Source: Nevskia soli
GTDB lineage: Bacteria; Pseudomonadota; Gammaproteobacteria; Nevskiales; Nevskiaceae
Assembly (NCBI GenBank): GCA_026224805.1
Contig: JAMFRN010000181.1
Span: 1 to 37,897 of the forward strand
Direction of reading: 5' to 3'
Length of the DNA: 37,897 nt
This document shows, piece after piece, positions 27,362-37,897 of this stretch. The notes beneath the pieces were generated by a model. It was not told where the DNA came from. It searched no databases and saw only the letters and a program-made list of their open reading frames with translations. Each line of letters begins with the position of its first letter. Positions within the stretch are counted from its first letter, which is position 1. The position numbers and the translations under genes are program-made.

Positions 27362-28534
27362 CTACGAAATGATGACGCGCGTCGCCAGCACGCCCTTGAT
27401 CCTGGCGATATCCGCGACCAGCTCGGCCGGAATCACCTGGTCCACATCGACCAGGGTATAAGCCAGCTCGCCGCGCGACTTGTTGAGCAGATCGGCGATA
27501 TTGATATGGTGCTGCGCCAGCGCGGTGGTGATCTGGCCCACCATGTTCGGCACGTTGGCGTTGACGATGGCCAAGCGCTGCTTGCCCTGCGGCAGCGGCA
27601 TCACCGCCTCGGGGAAATTCACCGAGTTGCGCACATTGCCGGATTCGAGGAATTCACGCAGCTGGTCGGCCACCATGATGGCGCAGTTATCCTCCGCCTC
27701 GCCGGTCGATGCGCCCAGGTGCGGCGTGGCGATGACCTTCGGGTTGCCCTTGAACTTGCTGCTGGGGAAATCGCAGGCGTAGGCGCGCAGGCTGCCATCG
27801 GCCAGGGCCGCCAGCACCGCATCCTCGTCGACGATTTCGGCACGGGCGAAATTCAGCACCACCCCGGGCTTCTTCATCAAGCGGATGCGCTCGGCATTGA
27901 TCAGCTTGCGCGTCGCGTCGAGCAGCGGCACATGCACCGAGATGAACTGCGACTTCGACACCAGGTCGTCCACCGACAGCGCCTGGCGCACGCCGGAATT
28001 GAGCTGCCAGGCGTTGTGCACGGTCATCGCCGGATCGAAGCCCCAGACTTCCATGCCCAACTCCAGCGCGGCATTGGCGACTTTCACGCCGATGGCGCCA
28101 AGGCCGATCACGCCCAGGGTGCGGCCCGGCAGTTCGAAGCCGACGTAATTCTTCTTGCCGTCCTCGACCAGCTTGTGCAGCTCGTTGTCGTCGCCGGACA
28201 GGCCGCGCACGAACTCCAGCGCCGGCGCGATATTGCGCGCCACTACCAGCATCGAGGCCAGCACCAGCTCTTTCACCGCGTTGGCGTTGGCGCCGGGCGC
28301 GTTGAACACCGGCACGCCGCGCGCCGACATCGCAGCCACCGGGATGTTGTTGGTGCCGGCGCCGGCGCGACCGATGGCCTTCACCGAAGCCGGGATCTCG
28401 GCCTTGTGCAGATCGGCCGAGCGCACCAGCAACGCATCCGGGTTCTGGATGTCCGAGGCCACCTCGTAACGGTCGCGCGGCAGCCGCTCCAGGCCGTAGA
28501 CGGAGATGTTGTTGAGAGTCTTGACCTTGAACAT
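27362..28534 (-). CDS. serA: D-3-phosphoglycerate dehydrogenase
   Basis: A 390-residue 2-hydroxyacid dehydrogenase with a C-terminal ACT domain, catalysing the first step of serine synthesis. Visible are GRAGAGTNNIPV, the NAD motif GLGAIGVKVAN, the catalytic arginine in NFARAEIVDE and the histidine in TPHLGAST. The segment that usually holds the catalytic Glu (DVFxxEP) reads ACDFPSSKF, as in the SerA subgroup often found beside serC. The ATG at 28534 follows AGGA at 8 bases; an earlier in-frame start is unlikely. Pathway partner SerC is two genes upstream. Confidence 0.9.
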   Translation of the reverse strand: MFKVKTLNNISVYGLERLPRDRYEVASDIQNPDALLVRSADLHKAEIPASVKAIGRAGAGTNNIPVAAMSARGVPVFNAPGANANAVKELVLASMLVVARNIAPALEFVRGLSGDDNELHKLVEDGKKNYVGFELPGRTLGVIGLGAIGVKVANAALELGMEVWGFDPAMTVHNAWQLNSGVRQALSVDDLVSKSQFISVHVPLLDATRKLINAERIRLMKKPGVVLNFARAEIVDEDAVLAALADGSLRAYACDFPSSKFKGNPKVIATPHLGASTGEAEDNCAIMVADQLREFLESGNVRNSVNFPEAVMPLPQGKQRLAIVNANVPNMVGQITTALAQHHINIADLLNKSRGELAYTLVDVDQVIPAELVADIARIKGVLATRVIIS

Positions 28535-28613
28535 CGGGGATTCCTGGGGCTGTCTGAAGATCGAATCGCGCAAGGGGCGCTATTGTGCCGGTCCGCGCAC
28601 CGGGAGCGAAATC

Positions 28614-29234
28614 TCAGGGGGCGGGCACAGACCCGGGCACGGGACCATTTGGGGTCCCGATGGCCGGCTCCCCCCGCTGTCCGGCGGGATGCGGCCGTGC
28701 CGCCGCGAGCCGCGGCAGCAGTTCCTCGACCCGCGCGACCACGACCAGCTGATCGAACTGCGCCTGGCGCAGGAAGCCCTGCTCCACCATGGTGCGCAGG
28801 AAGGCCAGCAGGTTATCGTAATAACCGTCGATATTGAGGAAGGCGCAGGGCTTGCTGTGGATGCCGAGCTGGGTCCAGGTGAACATCTCGACGATTTCGT
28901 CCAGCGTGCCGATACCGCCCGGCAACGCGACGAAGCCCTCGGAAAGCTCGTTCATGCGCGCCTTGCGCTCATGCATGCTGTTGACGATCTGCAGCTCGGA
29001 CAGGCCGCCGTGGACGATTTCCCGGGTGGCCAGGGCGCCCGGAATGATGCCGACGACCTTGCCGCCGGCTTCCAGGGCGGCGTTCGCCACCACGCCCATC
29101 AGGCCGCTGTGGCTGCCGCCGTAGACCACGGTGCAGGCGGCTTGGGCCAGTGTACGGCCCAAAACCTCCGCCGCCAGCCGGAATGCCGGATTCGAGCCTG
29201 GGTTGGAACCGCAGTACACCGCAACGGAACGCAT
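28614..29234 (-). CDS. LOG family phosphoribohydrolase-like protein
   Basis: A 206-residue LOG (lysine decarboxylase-like) protein. It starts MRSVAVYCGSNPGSN and holds the family motifs MHERKARM (residues 87-94) and PGGIGTLDE (105-113). LOG proteins cleave ribose 5-phosphate from nucleoside 5'-monophosphates, originally cytokinin precursors; in bacteria the substrate is often unknown. The C-terminus has a Pro-rich tail (GTPNGPVPGSVPAP) that is atypical. It lies between serC and serA with no clear metabolic link to serine synthesis. The start was chosen by family match. Confidence 0.88.
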   Translation of the reverse strand: MRSVAVYCGSNPGSNPAFRLAAEVLGRTLAQAACTVVYGGSHSGLMGVVANAALEAGGKVVGIIPGALATREIVHGGLSELQIVNSMHERKARMNELSEGFVALPGGIGTLDEIVEMFTWTQLGIHSKPCAFLNIDGYYDNLLAFLRTMVEQGFLRQAQFDQLVVVARVEELLPRLAAARPHPAGQRGEPAIGTPNGPVPGSVPAP

Positions 29235-29263
29235 GGGGATCTCAAGACCTCCGCAGCGGGCGT

Positions 29264-30346
29264 TTATGCCCGCGTGCGCGCGAATTCCTTCATGTAATCG
29301 ACCAGCGCCTGCACTCCGGCTTCGGGCATGGCGTTGTAGATGCTGGCGCGCATGCCGCCGACCGAACGATGGCCCTTCAAGCCCGGCAGGCCGGCCTTGA
29401 CGGCGCCCTTGAGGAAATCGGCGTCCAGTTCCGGATTGGCCAGGGTGAACACCACGTTCATCCAGGAGCGGTCCGGCTTGGCCACCGGGTTGCGGTAGAA
29501 CGACTGGCTGTCGATCAGGTCGTACAGCAGCGCCGCCTTGCGCTGGTTGCGCTCGCCCACCTTGACCAGTCCGCCCTCGCTCTTGAGCCACTTGAACACC
29601 AGGCCGGACACGTACCAGGCGAAGCACGGCGGCGTGTTCAGCATCGACTCGTTGTCGGCCATCTGCTTGTAGTCGAATACCGACGGCGTCGCCGGCAGGG
29701 CCTGACCCAGCAGATCCTCGCGCACGATGACGAAGGTGATGCCGGCCGCTCCGGCGTTTTTCTGCGCGCCGGCGTAGATCAGGCCGAATTTCGACACATC
29801 CAGAGGACGCGACAAGAAGGTGGAGGAGAAATCGGCCACCAGCGGCACATGCCCCACTTCCGGAACCCAGCCGAATTCCACGCCCTCAATGGTCTCGTTG
29901 GGGGTGTAGTAGACGTAGGCGGCATCCGGATCGAGCTTCCAGGTAGAACGCTCGGGAATGTGGTTGAACTTGCTTTCCGCCGGCTTGGCAGCGGTGTTGG
30001 CCTTGCCGTAGCGCGCCACTTCCTTGATCGCCTTGACGCTCCAGGAGCCGGTGACGACGTAATCGGCGCTGCTCTTGCCGCGCAGCAGGTTCATCGGCAC
30101 CGCCGCGAACTGCCCCATGGCGCCGCCCTGCATGAACAGCACCTTGTAATTCGACGGAACGCCGAGCAACTCGCGCAGGTCCTTCTCGGCCTCGGCGGCG
30201 ATGGACATGAAGTCCTTGTCGCGATGGCTCATCTCCATCACCGACATGCCGCTGCCGTGCCAGTCGAGCAGCTCGGACTGGACTTGCTGCAGCACGCTCA
30301 AAGGCAGCGTGGCAGGACCGGCGCTGAAGTTGAATACTCTACTCAT
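29264..30346 (-). CDS. serC: phosphoserine aminotransferase
   Basis: A 360-residue PLP enzyme converting 3-phosphohydroxypyruvate and glutamate to phosphoserine, and also used in PLP synthesis. It begins MSRVFNFSAGPATLP. HGSGMSVMEMSHR and the PLP-binding lysine in YAGAQKNAGAAG are diagnostic. ATG 30346 is preferred over a TTG nine bases upstream. gyrA lies 100 bases upstream in the same direction, the neighbourhood of Pseudomonas. Confidence 0.96.
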   Translation of the reverse strand: MSRVFNFSAGPATLPLSVLQQVQSELLDWHGSGMSVMEMSHRDKDFMSIAAEAEKDLRELLGVPSNYKVLFMQGGAMGQFAAVPMNLLRGKSSADYVVTGSWSVKAIKEVARYGKANTAAKPAESKFNHIPERSTWKLDPDAAYVYYTPNETIEGVEFGWVPEVGHVPLVADFSSTFLSRPLDVSKFGLIYAGAQKNAGAAGITFVIVREDLLGQALPATPSVFDYKQMADNESMLNTPPCFAWYVSGLVFKWLKSEGGLVKVGERNQRKAALLYDLIDSQSFYRNPVAKPDRSWMNVVFTLANPELDADFLKGAVKAGLPGLKGHRSVGGMRASIYNAMPEAGVQALVDYMKEFARTRA

Positions 30347-30396
30347 TTCAGTCAATTACCAGATAAAGTTAAAGTAGATCAGAGTGCGGTTCGTCC

Positions 30397-30433
30397 TGAA
30401 CAAGACCGCGCCATCCATGGCGCGGACTGTTCA
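30397..30433. repeat. long inverted repeat between gyrA and serC
   Basis: The inner stem CCGCGCCAT-CC-ATGGCGCGG (30406-30425) is a perfect 9-bp arm pair. It is extended outward by TGAACA (30397-30402) and TGTTCA (30428-30433) across a small internal mismatch. There is no T-run after it on either strand, so it is not a classical terminator. Confidence 0.65.
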
Positions 30434-30446
30434 AACAAGAAAGACG

Positions 30447-33149
<2,703 letters not shown>

Positions 33150-33400
33150 GCGCAATCAGTTGGCCGCAGCAAGCGCAGCGGTATGCGGACGCGGGATTTT
33201 TTTGATCCCTCGATTTTAACACAGCGGCAACAATTCACCCGGTCCGGAACCGGCTCAAATCCAGGGGTCTGGATCCGGCAAGGACACCGCCCCGCCCTGT
33301 CAATAGGGCCTGCCATTGTGGGGGGCAGGCGGGAGACCTGGGCCGGGCTTGCGCCGGCCCTGCCCGCGGCCGCTCCGGCCGCCATCGGCCCCCGGGGGCG
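33150..33400. other. gyrA upstream intergenic region
   Basis: A 251-base gap. It contains an AT-rich patch TTTTAACA near 33212-33221 that reads TTAAAAT on the gyrA strand and could be part of the gyrA promoter. A weak dyad, GGGAT/ATCCC, flanks a T-run near 33196-33212. No convincing gene is present. Confidence 0.4.
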
Positions 33401-34429
33401 TCAGGTCAGCTTTTTCAGCAACTCGGCCTTTTTGGCGTCGAATTCGGCATCGGTGAGGATGCCCTTGGTCTTGAGATCGTGCAGCTTCTCCAGCGTCGCG
33501 ACCACGTCGTCGGCCTTGACCGTCTCCGCCACGGCCGCCGCCGGAGCGGCGCCGCCGCTCAGGCCTTTTTGCAGGTTCTGCGCCAGCACCTGGCCCAGCG
33601 CCACGCCCGCGCCCAGCCCCATCGCGTCGCCGGCGATGCCGCTGCCGCCCGCGCCCTCGGCCATCTTCGGAATGGCCTGCGCCGTCTGGTACTGCATGAA
33701 CTTGCCCATGTCGTTGCCGACCATGCCCATGCCGATGCGCTGGTCGAGAATCTTCTGCAACTCGTCCGGCAGCGACAGGCTCTGCACCGTCAGCGAGTCC
33801 AGCTTCAGGCCCAGAGCGGCGAACGAAGGCGTCAGCGCATCGTTCAGCACCTTGGCGAACATGTTCTGGTTGGCGGCCAGGTCGAGGAAGGCGATGCCGG
33901 AAGCGGCCACGCCGTTGGCCATCTCCTGCAATACCAGCCCGCGCAACTGCCCGTCCAGATCCGCCATGCGGTAGACGTCGCGGGTGCCCGAGATCTGGGA
34001 ATGGAACAGCTTGGGATCGGCGATCTGGTACGAATAGTTGCCGAAGGCGCGCACCCGCACCGCGCCAAATTCCTTGTCGCGCAGCGTCACCGGCTGAGCC
34101 GTGCCCCAGCGCTGATCCAGGCGCTGGCGGCTGCTGAAGAAATACACATCGCTCTTGAACGGCGAGCGGAACAGTTTGTCCCAGTTCTTCAGGTCAGTCA
34201 GCAGCGGCAGCGTATTGGTGCTGAGGGTGTAGCGGCCGGGCCCGAAGGCATCGGCGAGCTTGCCCTCGTTGACGAATATCGCGAACTGCGACTCGCGCAC
34301 CGTCAGCGAACCGCCGTTCATAATCTCGCGGTCCTGCATCGGGAAGCGCCAGGCCAGCACCTCGTCTCCATCCTCGGTCCATTCGAGGATCTCGATGAAT
34401 TGTTTCTTGATGAAGTCCATCAGGGCCAT
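33401..34429 (-). CDS. SPFH-domain protein with C-terminal SHOCT motif
   Basis: A 342-residue protein. Residues about 1-250 are an SPFH (stomatin/prohibitin-type) domain of the 'virion core protein' or YdjL-like subgroup, with FGPGRYTLSTNTLPLL and FGAVRVRAFGNYSYQI. A Gly/Ala-rich linker follows, and the C-terminus (LEKLHDLKTKGILTDAEFDA, about residues 313-332) is a SHOCT short helical motif linked to oligomerisation or membrane attachment. No membrane span is evident. The ATG at 34429 has AGGAACGA just upstream. Function is unknown; such proteins are often tied to membrane stress. Confidence 0.8.
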   Translation of the reverse strand: MALMDFIKKQFIEILEWTEDGDEVLAWRFPMQDREIMNGGSLTVRESQFAIFVNEGKLADAFGPGRYTLSTNTLPLLTDLKNWDKLFRSPFKSDVYFFSSRQRLDQRWGTAQPVTLRDKEFGAVRVRAFGNYSYQIADPKLFHSQISGTRDVYRMADLDGQLRGLVLQEMANGVAASGIAFLDLAANQNMFAKVLNDALTPSFAALGLKLDSLTVQSLSLPDELQKILDQRIGMGMVGNDMGKFMQYQTAQAIPKMAEGAGGSGIAGDAMGLGAGVALGQVLAQNLQKGLSGGAAPAAAVAETVKADDVVATLEKLHDLKTKGILTDAEFDAKKAELLKKLT

Positions 34430-34596
34430 GGCTCGTTCCTAATCAGGAGCGGAAATTCCGCGTCAGGGCGATGAAGATAGCATAGCGCCGGGCACCATCA
34501 GGAGGCTTGCAACAGTCCGGCGAATCACAAGGAGAATTGGGTCACATATCAAGGTATTGCAGAAACGTTTCGACGACCGGTGCATTGCCGCATGGC

Positions 34597-35052
34597 CTAC
34601 AATCCCCTTGTCATGAAGACGCTGTAAGGATCTTCGACATAGCCCGCGAACGGCCCGCAGAACTGGAAGCCGAAGCTGGCGTAAAGGCTGCGGGCCGGCG
34701 CGAACGCCTCTGCCGACCCGGTCTCCAGGCTCAACCGCCGATAGGAGCGGCGCCCGGCCTCTTCAAGAATATGACGCATCAGGGCCGCCGCCACGCCCTT
34801 CCGCAGATGTGCGGAGGCCGTGCGCATCGACTTGATCTCACCGTGGCCGGCATCCAGTTCCTTGATGGCGCTGCAACCCATCAGTTCAGTGCCCTGCCAC
34901 ACGCTCCAGAAGGTAATTTCCGGCTGGCGCAAGGCATCCAGATCGAGCGCGTGAATGCTTTCCGGCGGGGAATACAGCGTCATGCTATGCAAGTGCTCAT
35001 GCAGCAGCCGGGCAATCTCCGGGCCGCTCAGGTCATCGATGCGAATGTCCAT
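34597..35052 (-). CDS. GNAT family N-acetyltransferase
   Basis: A 151-residue GNAT enzyme. The acetyl-CoA loop is in SMRTASAHLRKGVAAALMRHIL (R-K-G-V-A), and LLHEHLHSMTLYSPPESIHA matches a well populated subgroup related to B. subtilis YsnE. The late motif ARSLYASFGFQFCGPFAGY is the usual GNAT beta5-alpha4-beta6 segment. Start ATG 35052. The acceptor substrate is unknown. Confidence 0.85.
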   Translation of the reverse strand: MDIRIDDLSGPEIARLLHEHLHSMTLYSPPESIHALDLDALRQPEITFWSVWQGTELMGCSAIKELDAGHGEIKSMRTASAHLRKGVAAALMRHILEEAGRRSYRRLSLETGSAEAFAPARSLYASFGFQFCGPFAGYVEDPYSVFMTRGL

Positions 35053-35077
35053 ATGTCGCCGCCCTCATCGCCCTGGT

Positions 35078-35629
35078 TCAGCCATGGCCCTGCTGCCGCA
35101 TAACCATGGCGGGACTATCGCTTAGGGAGTCTTGCCGGGCAGGATCAATGACAACTCCGTCAAAGACGAAGAATAGAAAGCCGGGGCCGGTCGCTTCGGC
35201 GAAAGCACCCTGCGCGCCTGCTATCGCGCATGTAACGGCACAGAAACCCCAAGCCTCGATAAGCGTGGCTGCGAATCGAGGGACTGTTAATCTCTCCATG
35301 CGCCTCTCAAGCCCGAATTCGCGTGTCTTGCTGGCAGCGACACTCGCAGTTCGGCTGATGGACGAACTGTCCCACGCCCATTGCCAGGCCCCAGTCGTCA
35401 TATTCAATGTGCCCACCACCTGAGAGCGTGCCCTAACAGAGCAACCATCCAGACTCAGGAAACTGACCATTCCGGGCTGCGGACCGTGCGACCGGACAGC
35501 ATTCCTGAAGCCCCAGGCCACATCGTTCGAGGCATCGAGCTCGCGTAATGCATCCTCGCTTTGTTCCACAAAATCGAGGAACGCCACGCGATCACGCCGC
35601 TTTTTACTCAGATTGCGGAAGAACTCCAT
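35078..35629 (-). CDS. uncharacterised protein, DUF6882-like
   Basis: A 183-residue cytosolic protein beginning MEFFRNLSKKRRDRVAFLDF. The core contains VGTLNMTTGAWQWAWDSSSIS, which resembles the WxWAWxN-type pattern of DUF6882 proteins, and then RLTVPRFAATLIEAWGFCAVTCAI. It lies between a GNAT and an SGNH hydrolase gene. Base use is less GC-rich than the housekeeping blocks, consistent with an accessory gene. I cannot give a function, and the family match is tentative. Confidence 0.55.
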   Translation of the reverse strand: MEFFRNLSKKRRDRVAFLDFVEQSEDALRELDASNDVAWGFRNAVRSHGPQPGMVSFLSLDGCSVRARSQVVGTLNMTTGAWQWAWDSSSISRTASVAASKTREFGLERRMERLTVPRFAATLIEAWGFCAVTCAIAGAQGAFAEATGPGFLFFVFDGVVIDPARQDSLSDSPAMVMRQQGHG

Positions 35630-35652
35630 TTCTCAGGTTCCGATATACAGCT

Positions 35653-36420
35653 TCATTCGGCGACAATTGACAGCAGCCAAGCGTTGGCTGGAGCGGCGTC
35701 TGACTGGGCGCATGCTGATGCCACTCGGCGCCGAATGACAGCTGCAAGCTGGCTGGCCCACATTGAATAGGCGTCTGCTCCCGGATGAAAACCGTCCGAG
35801 GCCATCAGTTCCACCTGCAGTGGAAAGTCGATGGGGACAAATTCGCAGCGCTCACTCTGTCCCACCCAGTGGCGCAACATCCGATTGAGCCGCCTCGCCC
35901 TCCCGCCCAGATACCAGCGCAGCGGCTGTGGCAAAGCCGGGAACCCGTGCATGGGCGGGAGGCTGGAGAGAAGGATGTGGCGAGCCTGGAATTTTTGCTC
36001 GAGCAATTCAACCAGCCGGCGCTGGGTGGCCAGCCATAGCTCTGGCCTGGTTCCACCGGTGACATCGTTGACTCCAGTGGAAGTGACGGCAACATCGAAG
36101 CGCTCACCCGGCTCCGTTTCAAGCTGTTGCAGAACCTCGTGCGCCGTCAGGCCGCTTTTGGCAACCAGCTTCCACGAAACGCGAAAGTAAGGCGCAAGCG
36201 CCGACACCAGCTGACCCGAAAGGGCTTCGGACTGCGTGGCTACACCGACGCCCGCCGCCGCCGAATCGCCTAGGATCAGCAGGCTCAATGAAGGTCCGGC
36301 GCCATCGACCCCCTGGCGCTGCCCCGCGGGCTCCGGCAGGCGTGGCGTCACGCGCCGAACGTAGCGGCCCTGCGTTAACAGAACCGGGCCCAGCCCGATT
36401 GTTGCGAATTGATATCCCAT
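35653..36420 (-). CDS. SGNH/GDSL-type hydrolase
   Basis: A 255-residue hydrolase. The nucleophile motif is ILGDSAAAG (Ser53). The block III asparagine is in GVNDVTGG (Asn118), and the C-terminal Asp209 and His212 are in SDGFHPGADAY, so a catalytic Ser-Asp-His set is present. The N-terminal segment (ATIGLGPVLLTQGRYVRR) could be an uncleaved membrane anchor. It is probably an esterase or lipase; substrate unknown. It lies in the accessory-looking tail of the window. Confidence 0.85.
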   Translation of the reverse strand: MGYQFATIGLGPVLLTQGRYVRRVTPRLPEPAGQRQGVDGAGPSLSLLILGDSAAAGVGVATQSEALSGQLVSALAPYFRVSWKLVAKSGLTAHEVLQQLETEPGERFDVAVTSTGVNDVTGGTRPELWLATQRRLVELLEQKFQARHILLSSLPPMHGFPALPQPLRWYLGGRARRLNRMLRHWVGQSERCEFVPIDFPLQVELMASDGFHPGADAYSMWASQLAAVIRRRVASACAQSDAAPANAWLLSIVAE

Positions 36421-36497
36421 AGGAATCTTGTGCTTTCAAGGTACCTGACGACCAGGCGGGCTGACCACCAGATGGTTTTTAGTACCAGCCGCAATAT

Positions 36498-36893
36498 TCA
36501 CGCCGGACGTGCCTCCGGATGGACGGGCAGATCATCGGCGAGCCCCAGCCACGGCAACCTGGAGCTTGCGCGCGTGTGATCCTTCGGCGGCAGATTCTCC
36601 GGATGTTCCAGCGAACACGTCGTCACATCCATTTTGGCAGGCTGCCGGGTGGAGTGGAATGTCAGCGGTGTGCCGCACTGCGGGCAGAAAGTGCGTGTGC
36701 CGTGTCCGGATGACCTGAAACTGGCCGGGCTTCCTGAAACAAAACGGAATTCGCTTGCCGGCACTGTGAACCAGGCGACCAGGGGGGCGCCGCTGGTACG
36801 ACGACAAATCGAGCAATGGCAATAGGTTTCCTGGGAGGGAACGCCGCCGGCCTCGTATCGAACAACGCCGCAGAAGCAATGACCTTTCAGCAC
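36498..36893 (-). CDS. GFA (glutathione-dependent formaldehyde-activating) family zinc protein
   Basis: A 131-residue GFA/DUF636 protein with its zinc ligands in place: Cys6 and Cys8 in CFCG, Cys25, Cys27 and Cys30 in CHCSICRRTSG, and Cys70 and Cys73 in FCPQCG. The first GFA member described (Gfa of Paracoccus) was proposed to promote S-hydroxymethylglutathione formation; most relatives are of unknown function. The GTG start at 36893 follows AGGGAG at 8 bases and fits the family N-terminus; the open frame runs further upstream without family similarity. Confidence 0.82.
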   Translation of the reverse strand: MLKGHCFCGVVRYEAGGVPSQETYCHCSICRRTSGAPLVAWFTVPASEFRFVSGSPASFRSSGHGTRTFCPQCGTPLTFHSTRQPAKMDVTTCSLEHPENLPPKDHTRASSRLPWLGLADDLPVHPEARPA

Positions 36894-37141
36894 TCTATGA
36901 TCTCCCTGGCTTTTCGTTACGCCCGGCGCCGTCACCGAAGCGCCGGACCGGGCACCGACGCCCCATGAGCCCTGCTCTTCAAAAAAGCCGCGCGCGCGCC
37001 GGGGCGCCTGCAAGGATTCCGCAGCTGTTCGATTGGATCAGGCAGGGTCGCGGGGCGAAACATCGCGCACTGTACGGCAATGATAACGCCCCGATACGGA
37101 TTTAACGCCGGACCTGCTTCCTCGGCAAGCGGCAACCCCGC
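36894..37141. other. intergenic stretch without a supported gene
   Basis: A 248-base gap between the GFA gene and the cytochrome-like remnant. Open frames exist here but none has a recognised family, signal or plausible ribosome-binding site. I see no terminator or strong repeat. Confidence 0.4.
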
Positions 37142-37897
37142 TCAACCCGCTCCCGGCAGCCCCAGCGCCACGGCCACCCTCTCGATCGACTTGCGATAGC
37201 TCTCGGGCTGGAAGTCGTCGCGGTTCTTCACCTGGGCGTACAACTCGTCCACCGCTGCGCGCAGATTGGCGGAGACCTGCTGCGCACCGCGCTCGGACAG
37301 TGCAGTGGTCAGCACCGATACCGCCATGGCGGTCTGCTCGGCATCGCTGAAGTCGCCGGCATGGTCGCCGCGGGCATCGCCGACGATGCTCTTCAGCAGC
37401 TTGCGAGCTGCTCGTCGCTGAGGCTCAGGCTGCGCACCTGCGGCACGATGCTGCCGTCGAGCGTGGCCAGCATGGCCTTGGCCGCGCTGCGCACCTCGGC
37501 GGGGCCGCGCTGTCCTGCTTCCTGCAGCGCCACCCATTGCTCATGCCACTTGCGTCCGGCGCCGGCGTCGCTTACCTCCAGCCAGCGGATCAGCATCACC
37601 AGTTGCGAATCGGCCAGCGGTACCGCACCAGCCGGCAAGCCGCCGCTGCGCTGCGGGCGGGCGCGGTCGGCTTTGACCAGGGAGTGGTGGCAGGCGTTGC
37701 AGTCGAAGAAGGCCAGTTCGGGGAACATGCCGTTGCCGAAGCGCGGCCCGTCCAGGTTCTCCAGCAGCTTGCGGGCGCCTTCGGCCTGGCCGGCGGCCCA
37801 GTTGCGCGCCGGGTCCTGCGCGCCCTTGCGCTGGATATAGCCGGCATCGACATGCCAGTGCGGCGGTTCCAGCACGCCGAAGGTATCCAGTTCGAAC
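37142..37897 (-). pseudogene. CxxCH cytochrome-like protein, 5' part outside window, frameshifted
   Basis: Two overlapping minus-strand frames together make one protein tail. The upstream frame is open to the window edge. It includes VLEPPHWHVDAGYIQRKGA, a single haem-binding CNACH in FFDCNACHHSL, and continues to SLSLSDEQLA, where it runs into a TGA. The downstream frame resumes at KLLKSIVGDARGDHAGDFSD and ends at LGLPGAG. Restoring one base near 37400 (so the junction reads L-A-K-L-L-K) joins them. The whole resembles the C-terminal part of a periplasmic multihaem cytochrome c. It may be a true pseudogene or a sequencing error. Confidence 0.6.

Noticed and set aside
26336-28837. 833-residue plus-strand open frame across pheA and serA
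   Set aside because: Shadow frame opposite two recognised genes; low-complexity Arg/His/Gln composition.
36932-37135. 67-residue minus-strand frame in the GFA-cytochrome gap
   Set aside because: No ribosome-binding site, domain, signal peptide or neighbour support.

Overview
The window is GC-rich bacterial chromosome from a gammaproteobacterium. The best evidence is gene order. On the minus strand, gyrA, serC, pheA, hisC, tyrA, aroA, cmk, rpsA, ihfB, lapA and lapB lie in series, and cvpA, purF and metZ in another; both arrangements resemble the Pseudomonas-type layout. A type II secretion cluster and a nudJ-mnmA pair point the same way. I see no tRNA, rRNA, insertion sequence, phage gene, integrase or CRISPR array. 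The genus cannot be fixed from this window; a Nevskiales/Xanthomonadales-like lineage is only a guess.

Plus strand, 1-5061: the end of a type II secretion operon (gspK partial, gspL, gspM, gspN) runs through ATGA overlaps into nudJ, a small membrane protein gene and mnmA. A lipoprotein serine hydrolase of the beta-lactamase/esterase fold (minus strand, 5058-6407) converges on mnmA. It is divergent from acnA (6486-9137), which has a TATAAT box upstream and a strong intrinsic terminator downstream.

9190-14171: ppnP (minus), an orphan ParA-type ATPase gene (plus), then on the minus strand a DegV/FakB-like fatty-acid-binding protein, a MazG-like pyrophosphohydrolase, a NudL-like CoA pyrophosphatase, metZ and a tiny lipoprotein. 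14312-16364: purF and cvpA (minus). 16499-17977: a BepA-like periplasmic M48 metalloprotease with TPR repeats (plus), convergent with lapB.

18057-33149 is one long minus-strand block. Read in transcription order it is gyrA, serC, a LOG-family gene, serA, pheA, hisC, tyrA, aroA, cmk, rpsA, ihfB, lapA, lapB. It combines serine and aromatic amino-acid synthesis (serA, serC, aroA, pheA, tyrA, hisC) with DNA topology (gyrA), CMP recycling (cmk), translation (rpsA), nucleoid architecture (ihfB) and control of LPS synthesis (lapA/lapB). The gaps hold conspicuous inverted repeats, including a perfect 19-bp palindrome between rpsA and ihfB.

33401-37897 (minus) looks like an accessory tail: an SPFH/SHOCT protein, a GNAT acetyltransferase, an uncharacterised protein, an SGNH hydrolase, a GFA-type zinc protein and the 3' part of a CxxCH cytochrome-like gene broken by an apparent one-base frameshift.

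I did not find a clearly new multi-gene system. The observations most worth following are the intergenic palindromes, the orphan parA with operator-like repeats, the terminator-like hairpin abutting metZ, an acidic insertion in the GyrA C-terminal domain and the frameshifted cytochrome.
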